A DNA stretch of 5,049 nt from Verrucomicrobiaceae bacterium (lineage in GTDB: Bacteria; Verrucomicrobiota; Verrucomicrobiia; Verrucomicrobiales; Akkermansiaceae): assembly GCA_027483005.1 (NCBI GenBank), contig JAIXVN010000566.1, positions 1 through 5,049 on the forward strand, written 5' to 3'. A program made the position numbers and the translations under genes. The notes beneath the pieces are model-generated. The model saw only the letters and a program-made list of their open reading frames with translations, had not been told where the DNA came from and did no database searches. Of this stretch, positions 1 to 5,049 are shown piece by piece (position 1 is the first letter of the stretch; every line of letters starts with the position of its first letter).

Positions 1-1736
1 CACAGCAGGCTGCACTTGATCTCAAGGCGAACCTGGCCAGTCCGACATTCACTGGCACGGTCAGCGGCATCACCGCGTCGATGGTGGGTCTCGGCAGCGT
101 CAACAATACCTCGGATGCCGGCAAGCCGGTTTCCACCTTGCAACAGGCGGCGTTGGATTTGAAATCCAACCTGGCTTCCCCGACCTTCAGCGGCACGGTC
201 AGCCTTCCCGCAGGCACGGCTTTGTCAGCACCAATGAAGCTCACGGCCGGAACCAACCTGACCTCCGCATCCTTCGGGGCCGTCGAGTTTGATGGGACGA
301 ATCTCTATCTAACCACCAACTCCATCAGTCCGACCCGCAAGACACTGGCTTTCACTGACTCGGTGCCTCCTTCGGTCCCGACGACCAATCTCACCACCGC
401 TCCGATCGTGCCGGTGGTCGCCTGGGGCAACAATGGCGACGGCCAAACGAGCATGCCGGCGCTGGCGAACGTCGCCGCGGTCGCCGCCGGGGAATCCCAC
501 AGCCTCGTCCTGCTCGACGCCGGCACCGTAGTCGCCCGCGGCCTGAATTCCCTAGGTCAGGTGACGATCCCCGCCGGGTTGACCGGGGTCACGGAAATCG
601 CCGCCGGCACTTCGCACAACCTGGTGCGGAAATCCGACGGCACGCTCGTCGCCTGGGGTGACAATTCCTACGGCCAAACCACCATTCCCAGTGGGATCAC
701 CACCGCCACCCGGGTCGCCGCCGGCGAGAAACACAGTCTCGCGCTGCTCGCCAACGGCAGCGTCCGCGTCTGGGGCGACAACAGTTTCGGTCAAACAACC
801 CTGCCTGCCAGCCTGACGGGTGCGACCATCACCGCGATCGCCGCCGGATCCGATCACAGCCTCGCGCTCAAGAGTGATGGAACGGTGATCGCCTGGGGGC
901 GCGATGACGCCGCGCAAGTGACCCTGCCATCCGGACTTGTCAATGTGGTCGCCATTGCCGCGGGCGCCTACCACAGCCTCGCGCTTAGAAGCGACGGTAC
1001 GGTGATCGCCTGGGGGTGGGATAATGGTGGTCAGGCCACGGTTCCGGCGGGTCTCAGTGGAGTCTCGAAAATCGCCGGCGGTTACGCGTTCAGCATGGCC
1101 TTGAAGACCGACGGCACCCTGGTGCTGTGGGGAGACAACTCGGACGGCCAGACAACGGTTCCGGCTGCTGCCACCAAGGTGACGCACATCGCGGCGGGCG
1201 CTTCACATGCGCTTGCGTTGCGGGCTGACGCCATCACGGCCCAGGTCGCCCTCCTTGATCAGGACAACGTCTTCACCGGCAAGGTCGGCATCCAGCGCTC
1301 GCCGGCCACCAACGCCCTGGAAGTGAATGGCAATGCCAGCAAGAGCACCGCTGGAAGCTGGCTCTCGAATTCCGACCGCCGGATCAAGACCGACATCGAG
1401 TCGATTTCCGGTGCCTTGGAAAAACTCGATCAGGTCCGTCTCGTGGATTTCCGTTATCATCAGGACTATCTCGCGTCGCACCCTGAGATCGAGAACCGCC
1501 GTTATCCCAACGTGATCGCCCAGGAATTCGCGAAGGTCTTCCCGGATGATGTGAAAAGCAGCGGCGAGACCCTGGCCGACGGCTCGGAAATCCTGCAGGT
1601 GGACACCTATCCGCTCACCATCTACAGCGCCGCTGCCGTGCAGGAGCTGCATCAGGAAAACAAGCGGCTCAAGGCGCAACTCGCGGATCAAGAGCAACGC
1701 CTCCGCAAACTCGAAGAGGGCCTCAAGGACAAGTAA
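1..1736 (+). CDS. Fibre-like protein: tail-fibre repeats, seven RCC1 repeats, S74 chaperone (5' partial)
   Basis: The frame is open to the left edge, so the N-terminus is missing; the ATG at 81 lies inside a repeat and is probably not the true start. Residues below are numbered from that ATG. The first part carries GLGSVNNTSDAGKPVST and a duplicated QQAALDLK.NLASPTF.GTVS block, both typical of phage tail fibres. Residues 112-384 are seven RCC1-type repeats of 38-41 residues (consensus VVAWGDNSxGQTTVPAGL..V..IAAGxxHSLALKSDGT), enough for one seven-bladed propeller. After a linker, SDRRIKTDI (from Ser431) opens a peptidase S74 / intramolecular chaperone domain, which in phage endosialidases and fibres trimerises the protein and then cuts itself off. 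Residues 515-551 form a charged coiled coil. The stop TAA directly abuts the next ATG. By inference this is an extracellular trimeric fibre or adhesin. A prophage fibre is the alternative, but no other phage gene is visible and the neighbours are host-type secreted proteins. Confidence 0.85.
   Translation, partial: QQAALDLKANLASPTFTGTVSGITASMVGLGSVNNTSDAGKPVSTLQQAALDLKSNLASPTFSGTVSLPAGTALSAPMKLTAGTNLTSASFGAVEFDGTNLYLTTNSISPTRKTLAFTDSVPPSVPTTNLTTAPIVPVVAWGNNGDGQTSMPALANVAAVAAGESHSLVLLDAGTVVARGLNSLGQVTIPAGLTGVTEIAAGTSHNLVRKSDGTLVAWGDNSYGQTTIPSGITTATRVAAGEKHSLALLANGSVRVWGDNSFGQTTLPASLTGATITAIAAGSDHSLALKSDGTVIAWGRDDAAQVTLPSGLVNVVAIAAGAYHSLALRSDGTVIAWGWDNGGQATVPAGLSGVSKIAGGYAFSMALKTDGTLVLWGDNSDGQTTVPAAATKVTHIAAGASHALALRADAITAQVALLDQDNVFTGKVGIQRSPATNALEVNGNASKSTAGSWLSNSDRRIKTDIESISGALEKLDQVRLVDFRYHQDYLASHPEIENRRYPNVIAQEFAKVFPDDVKSSGETLADGSEILQVDTYPLTIYSAAAVQELHQENKRLKAQLADQEQRLRKLEEGLKDK
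3..203 (+). repeat. Tail-fibre-type tandem repeat, 138-base period, about 1.5 copies visible
   Basis: The block coding QQAALDLK.NLASPTF.GTVS occurs at 3-65 and again at 141-203, a period of 46 codons. The two copies match at 19 of 21 residues but only 46 of 63 bases, so most differences are silent. The intervening stretch contains the GLGSVNNTSDAGKPVST motif. More copies probably lie to the left of the window. Confidence 0.8.
414..1232 (+). repeat. Seven compact RCC1 repeats (within the fibre gene)
   Basis: There are seven consecutive coding repeats of 38, 39, 39, 41, 39, 39 and 38 residues. Each has an AWGDN-like start, a GQ.T.P core, an AAG..HSLAL strand and an SDGT turn. The 39-residue unit is the compact bacterial version; eukaryotic RCC1 repeats are usually over 50 residues. 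Repeat 2 has Arg instead of the usual Trp (codon 537-539), and repeat 6 has Phe instead of the usual His (codon 1089-1091). Seven units fit a closed beta-propeller, a fold generally used for binding. Confidence 0.85.
1371..1733 (+). other. S74-type C-terminal intramolecular chaperone domain
   Basis: This 121-residue segment starts at the serine of SDRRIK. In the S74 family the self-cleaving dyad is a Ser and a Lys five residues later, as in endosialidase NF; both are present here (Ser431, Lys436). The following YPNVIAQEFAKVFPDDV block matches the helical part of the family, where a V.AQE..KV.P motif is characteristic. The domain ends in a long Glu/Lys/Gln-rich coiled coil. Cleavage just before Ser431 is predicted, not shown. 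Confidence 0.8.
1725..1729 (+). promoter_or_regulatory. Ribosome binding site for the second gene
   Basis: AAGGA lies inside the last codons of the fibre gene, seven bases before the ATG at 1737. It supports that start and suggests translation coupled to the upstream gene, because the ATG begins on the base after the TAA. Confidence 0.5.
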
Positions 1737-2705
1737 ATGTCATCCGCCCGCACTGCCATCCTCGCATTGTTGTTGTCGGTCCCGGCGCTGGCCGGGAGCA
1801 GCACGGGCTATTCCCTGGAGCCCGCCGTGCTCGATGGTGGCGGCAGCGCCGGTTCCAGCGCCGACTATGCGCTCAATCCCTCCATCGGTCCCGGCGCTGC
1901 CGGAGCATCCGAGGGCTATGCCCTGCGCAGCGGCTTTTCTGGAATGCTCAGCGAGGCCTCTTCCTTGATCCTGGCAGCCGCAGGAGGGGCGAGCAGCATG
2001 AACGAACGGGCGACCCTCCAGCTTGAAGCGCGGATCCGCTATGATGACGACACCCTGGCGACCTTTACCCAGCCCGAAACGGGCCTTACCTGGACCGTTG
2101 CGGAAGGTCCTCTTGCTGCGATCAACAGCGCGGGTCTGGCCTCTGCCGGCTCCGTTTATCAGGACACGCCGGCCAAGGTCAGGGCCATCTATCAGGGGCT
2201 GGACGCACTTTTGCCAATCAACGTTCGCAACCTCACCAACGACGACTTCGGAGCTTATGCATCCGACGGTCTGGCGGATCCCTGGCAGGTGCTCTACTTC
2301 GGCGTCGGTTCCGCCCAGGCTGCCGCTGGAGCCAATCCAGATGGAGACACTTTGACGAATCTTCAGGAGTTCGCCTTCGGCACGGATCCCTCACAACCGT
2401 CGGGGGGATCGGTAAGTTGGAATGGCTCCACGCTGCTCGCCGCCGGCCTGCCCGTTCCTTATGCGACGAACGGTTTGAGAGGCTTCACATACCGTGCCGT
2501 CTTCTCCCGGCGCAAGGATTTTGCCGCTGCTGGTCTTTCCTACATCGCCGAATTCAGTGCGGACCTTGTGACATGGAAGGCCTCCTCCTCCACGCCTTCG
2601 GTTCTGGCGGACGATGGAACAACCCAAGTCGTCGCCGTTCCCTATCCGTTCTTCGTGAATGGCAAAAAGGCGACCTTTTTCCGGGTGAGAGTACGATCCC
2701 TCTGA
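1737..2705 (+). CDS. Secreted protein with Ig-like region, calcium-type loop and C-terminal beta module
   Basis: The 322-residue product has a clear Sec signal peptide (hydrophobic 7-18, predicted cleavage after ALA at residue 19). Residues 24-70 contain three related Y-[SA]-L segments rich in Gly/Ser (GYSLEPA, DYALNPS, GYALRSG). Residues 77-165 resemble a bacterial Ig-like (BIG2-type) fold with ATLQLEARIRYDDDT and LTWTVAEGPLAAI. A DPWQVLYFG segment leads into NPDGDTLTNLQEFAFGTDP (200-218), an Asp-rich loop of the thrombospondin type 3/dockerin-like kind that probably binds calcium. The end (about 247-322, with YIAEFSADLVTW and VPYPFFVNGKKATFFRV) is a beta-rich module that I recall as common in Verrucomicrobiota secreted proteins; its function is unknown. 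The start is fixed by the adjacent ribosome site and the signal peptide. No catalytic motif is seen, so a structural or adhesive role is inferred. Confidence 0.85.
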   Translation: MSSARTAILALLLSVPALAGSSTGYSLEPAVLDGGGSAGSSADYALNPSIGPGAAGASEGYALRSGFSGMLSEASSLILAAAGGASSMNERATLQLEARIRYDDDTLATFTQPETGLTWTVAEGPLAAINSAGLASAGSVYQDTPAKVRAIYQGLDALLPINVRNLTNDDFGAYASDGLADPWQVLYFGVGSAQAAAGANPDGDTLTNLQEFAFGTDPSQPSGGSVSWNGSTLLAAGLPVPYATNGLRGFTYRAVFSRRKDFAAAGLSYIAEFSADLVTWKASSSTPSVLADDGTTQVVAVPYPFFVNGKKATFFRVRVRSL

Positions 2706-2717
2706 CTGTGAACAGCC

Positions 2718-4496
2718 ATGCGTGACTCCAGGTCTCTCTCCATCTTCCGGTCATTCCTGCCTTCCATCCCTCGCTGGTGGCTGGGCTGCTCATTCCTTCT
2801 CGGAACTGCCCGCATCTCCCAGGCCGAGATTCTCTTCAGCGGTCGGCAGGACATCGCGATTCCTCAGAATTTCGACGGGGTTTACATCAAGGTGGATCTT
2901 CCGCAACCGACCCACGTGGTTTCCGGTGCGGGAGACTGGCATCTCAATCCGTTTTTCGGTGGAATCGGCATCGCAAACACCCCGGCATTCCAACCGGTCC
3001 GCAGTGGCACGGGAAACGAGGACAGCATCATCCGCATGGATGCGACCTCCGTGATCGGCGGCAGTGCGACTTTCGCCGCGGATTTGGACTGGGGCGGCTC
3101 CGGGGCCGAGGATGAATCCGGTCACCTCGGCAGTGGAAGCTTGCAGTTCGTGGATGGCAAGGCGGGCTATTTGGGCTTCCGACTCGATTCGGGCGGCGGA
3201 GTCCCGCTGTATGGCTGGATGCGGGTCGTACTGACCGCCAACGGGAACGGAGTGATCCAGAGCTGGGCCTACGATGACAGCGGCGCATCCATTCTGGCAG
3301 GGGCTACCGGCCAGTCCGGCCAGCGGGTGTTGACAGGCGTGCAGGGCGCTCCCACCAGCGCCGCCACGGCGGGGGATTCCATCTTGTTGGCGGCAGGCGG
3401 CAGGATCACTTTCAATGACGGAGCTACCGGCGGAAGCTTCTCTGGAATCATCGAAGGCGCGGGCGAAATCCAAATCTCCGGCACCGGCGGACTGCGGCTC
3501 AGTGGAGCCAATGCCTTCACCGGGACCGCCGCCGTGCAGGAAAACAGCAAGCTCATCGTCGCGAACAATACCAATCTCGGCAGTGCCTCCGTCGCGCTGG
3601 GCAACTCGTCTTCCCTCGTATTTGAGTCATCTGCGGCTAACAATGGCGGCTCCAATACCTTTTCAAATACCATCTCCCTTGCTGGTGGCAACGGGGTGCT
3701 GGAAAACACCGGGGCCGGCACGGTGGTGGTCACAGGAGCGGTGGTTGGCAGTGGACAGCTGACCACCAAAGCCGGCCTTGGAAATCTCACGCTCTCCGGC
3801 ACGAACACCTACACCGGCGCGACCAACGTTGCCGAAGGAAAGCTGACGATCTCATCCACGGGTAGGATCAACAGCACCAGTGGCGTGAATATTGGCGCGG
3901 GCGAATTCAACTACAACTCGTCCACCGCACTCACCCAGAATGTTTCCTTTTCCGGAACCGGCGGCACCCTGAGCGGCAGCGGCACCATCACCAGCAATGT
4001 CAACGTCACCGCAGCCAACACCCTTGGTATCGGCAACTCTCCCGGCACGATGAACTTCGACTCCGGTCTGACGATCCAGGGCATCTATTCCTACGAAGTC
4101 GTGGGTGGCACCTCGTCGGCCGATCTCGGCAACGTCACAGGGAATCTAACCCTCGGCGGAATCCTTGATCTCGTCCAGCTCGGCACCTTCACCCCAGGAG
4201 ACAGGTTCACCTTGCTTTCCTACTCCGGCACGCTTGCAGGGATCTTTACGGATACCTCCCTCAATGCCCTGCCGGACGACACTCTTTTCACTGCTGCGGG
4301 CGGTTTCTGGCAGATCAACTATCATGACACCGTTGCAGGCCTGAACGGCGGGACTCAACAAAACTTCATCACCATCACCGCAATCACCGCCGTCCCCGAG
4401 CCAACTGGAGCGGTGCTGCTTGGGCTGGGCGTCACGGTAATGTTCGTCCGCAACCGCAGTCCACGCGTCGGAGCTCGCCGTTTCGTGAAAGCCTGA
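2718..4496 (+). CDS. PEP-CTERM surface protein with autotransporter-associated beta-strand repeats
   Basis: The 592-residue product begins with a signal peptide (basic 1-19, hydrophobic WWLGCSFLLGTA, likely cut after SQA at residue 36). Residues 37-200 form a globular N-terminal domain with FDGVYIKVD, NPFFGGIGI, GYLGFRLD and YGWMRV, a combination I recall from Verrucomicrobiota PEP-CTERM proteins but cannot name. Residues 225-450 are Gly/Ser/Thr/Asn-rich beta-helix sequence with two clear autotransporter-associated repeats (GLRLSGANAFTGTAAVQENS at 258-277; LTLSGTNTYTGATNVAEGKL at 357-376), then the usual closing GIGNSPGTM motif (437-445). The tail is VPEP at 559, a hydrophobic helix (563-577) and a basic end. 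In characterised systems PEP-CTERM tails are cut by exosortase, which sends the protein to the surface or matrix. No exosortase gene is in this window and there is no autotransporter barrel. The ATG sits 12 bases after the previous stop without a strong ribosome site; the signal peptide supports it. Confidence 0.88.
   Translation: MRDSRSLSIFRSFLPSIPRWWLGCSFLLGTARISQAEILFSGRQDIAIPQNFDGVYIKVDLPQPTHVVSGAGDWHLNPFFGGIGIANTPAFQPVRSGTGNEDSIIRMDATSVIGGSATFAADLDWGGSGAEDESGHLGSGSLQFVDGKAGYLGFRLDSGGGVPLYGWMRVVLTANGNGVIQSWAYDDSGASILAGATGQSGQRVLTGVQGAPTSAATAGDSILLAAGGRITFNDGATGGSFSGIIEGAGEIQISGTGGLRLSGANAFTGTAAVQENSKLIVANNTNLGSASVALGNSSSLVFESSAANNGGSNTFSNTISLAGGNGVLENTGAGTVVVTGAVVGSGQLTTKAGLGNLTLSGTNTYTGATNVAEGKLTISSTGRINSTSGVNIGAGEFNYNSSTALTQNVSFSGTGGTLSGSGTITSNVNVTAANTLGIGNSPGTMNFDSGLTIQGIYSYEVVGGTSSADLGNVTGNLTLGGILDLVQLGTFTPGDRFTLLSYSGTLAGIFTDTSLNALPDDTLFTAAGGFWQINYHDTVAGLNGGTQQNFITITAITAVPEPTGAVLLGLGVTVMFVRNRSPRVGARRFVKA
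4392..4493 (+). other. PEP-CTERM sorting signal
   Basis: The last 34 codons of the third gene give the three-part exosortase signal: VPEP, a hydrophobic stretch (TGAVLLGLGVTVMFV) and an Arg-rich tail. The tail has about 15 residues after the helix, longer than the few basic residues usual for this signal. Confidence 0.88.
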
Positions 4497-4567
4497 TCAA
4501 CAGCAATAACCCGCCCACGATTCCTATCCTGCGCCCTTCCGTGACGGTTCATCCAAGCGAGGCTCGC
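4497..4567. other. Short non-coding spacer after the three-gene unit
   Basis: No open frame of note is found here. The only structure is a small inverted repeat, AGCGA-GGC-TCGCT (4556-4568), without a T-run, so it is not a convincing terminator. Confidence 0.4.
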
Positions 4568-4951
4568 TCAGTCGGTAAGTGCCACCCGATCCCTAGCGAT
4601 TCTTAAAGGTCGTAGATTGGTCGGTAAGCGGTAAGGGGACCTCCCTGCTGTAGGTGAAGGTGTCGTAGTCAGCCGGGTTACGACGAGTCCACGAACCCCG
4701 GTTGCCTCGACGCGGTTTCGCTTCGCCGAGTTGGCAGGAAGCAGACCGGGCAACTGATGGTTGGTGCAGGATTGCAGCCGTTCGCGGCGCAGGACGTGAT
4801 CGAGGCAATCGTGCGCTCGGCTCGGCCGCCAATCGCAGAGAAGCGTGCCGTCCCCGGCGCGATAGACCCAGAAGCAGCCGGTCCTGGTTCTGCCATGGCC
4901 CGGTTCAAGGTAGCGGATGGGCGTTTCGTCCGTAAGCGTGGTCTGTAGCAC
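4568..4951 (-). pseudogene. IS66-family transposase (TnpC) remnant
   Basis: Read on the minus strand, the first 55 residues from the GTG at 4951 contain DETPIRYLEPGHGRTRTG, then CFWVYRAGDGTLLCDW and SRAHDCLDHVL. This closely follows the catalytic-domain entry of IS66-family TnpC, where the Asp of the ADET motif (here codon 4928-4930) is the first DDE residue. Where the family has LQCDGY, with the second catalytic Asp, this copy reads LQSCTN. Similarity then fades: VEATG (4697-4711) is followed in a different frame by GSWTRR (4680-4697), which resembles the family's VELAGCWAHVRR, so a frameshift or small deletion is likely. A TAG interrupts the frame upstream (5003-5005), the N-terminal part is not recognisable, and the C-terminal domain is absent. 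The full protein is usually about 500 residues, so this is a dead fragment. The first 55 residues are convincing; the rest is inference. Confidence 0.72.
4571..4628. repeat. Direct repeat GTCGGTAAG, two copies, possible IS66-type end
   Basis: GTCGGTAAG occurs at 4571-4579 and 4620-4628, 49 bases apart. IS66-family elements commonly end in GTAAG-like sequences, and these copies lie on the side where the downstream end of the minus-strand transposase would be. One or both could be old element ends. The matching opposite end is not in the window, so this is tentative. Confidence 0.3.
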
Positions 4952-5049
4952 CTCTGCACTGTCGTTGCACCGGCTACTTCGTAGATGCCATAGTCCCCGG
5001 ATCTATGACCGCTATGAATGAATCGTTGATCCGGCAGGACCGCCTTGGG

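Noticed and set aside
552..1187. Minus-strand 211-codon open frame opposite the RCC1 repeats
   Set aside because: It is a shadow of the repeated GC-rich coding sequence; its product is Gly/Arg-rich with no recognisable domain, and the plus-strand frame is clearly real.
414..1232. Regular repeat spacing as a CRISPR array or DNA-level satellite
   Set aside because: The periodicity of about 117 bases follows codons and encodes RCC1 repeats; there are no identical DNA repeats with unique spacers.
2772..2789. Lipoprotein signal at WWLGC in the third protein
   Set aside because: The -3 position is Trp rather than Leu/Val/Ile, and the protein has a plausible standard cleavage site after SQA plus a PEP-CTERM tail.
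2790..3473. Minus-strand 227-codon open frame opposite the PEP-CTERM gene
   Set aside because: It lies wholly within a well-supported plus-strand gene and has no domain or signal of its own.
4556..4568. Hairpin AGCGA-GGC-TCGCT after the third gene as a terminator
   Set aside because: The stem is only five pairs and no T-run follows, so it is too weak to call.
4702..4935. Plus-strand short open frames opposite the IS66 remnant
   Set aside because: The translated sequence is Arg/Ala-rich without motifs, while the minus strand gives a recognisable transposase segment.

Overview
The window looks like a high-GC chromosomal segment from a Verrucomicrobiota bacterium (Luteolibacter/Haloferula-like). 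This placement is inferred from protein style: a PEP-CTERM sorting tail on a protein with autotransporter-associated beta-strand repeats, a secreted protein with a calcium-loop motif and a C-terminal module typical of that phylum, and a phage-tail-fibre-like protein with RCC1 repeats. No rRNA or housekeeping marker is present to confirm it.

Layout: three long plus-strand genes fill bases 1-4496 with almost no spacers. Gene 1 (open at the left edge, ends 1736) is a fibre-like protein: tail-fibre-type repeats, then exactly seven compact RCC1 repeats, then a C-terminal S74-type intramolecular chaperone with a coiled coil. Gene 2 (1737-2705) starts on the base after the gene 1 stop. It encodes a secreted protein with a signal peptide, an Ig-like region, an Asp-rich calcium-type loop and a conserved C-terminal beta module. 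Gene 3 (2718-4496) follows after 12 bases and encodes an exported beta-repeat protein with a PEP-CTERM tail. All three lie in the same reading frame and probably form one transcription unit for cell-surface proteins. They may build or decorate a surface or matrix structure, but no enzyme or transport gene in the window proves a shared function.

Bases 4497-5049 hold no intact gene. On the minus strand there is a decayed fragment of an IS66-family transposase (clear around 4800-4945, frame-broken near 4697, C-terminal part missing). Near its downstream side is a 9-base direct repeat ending in GTAAG, reminiscent of IS66 ends. No tRNA, rRNA, CRISPR array or convincing promoter or terminator was seen.
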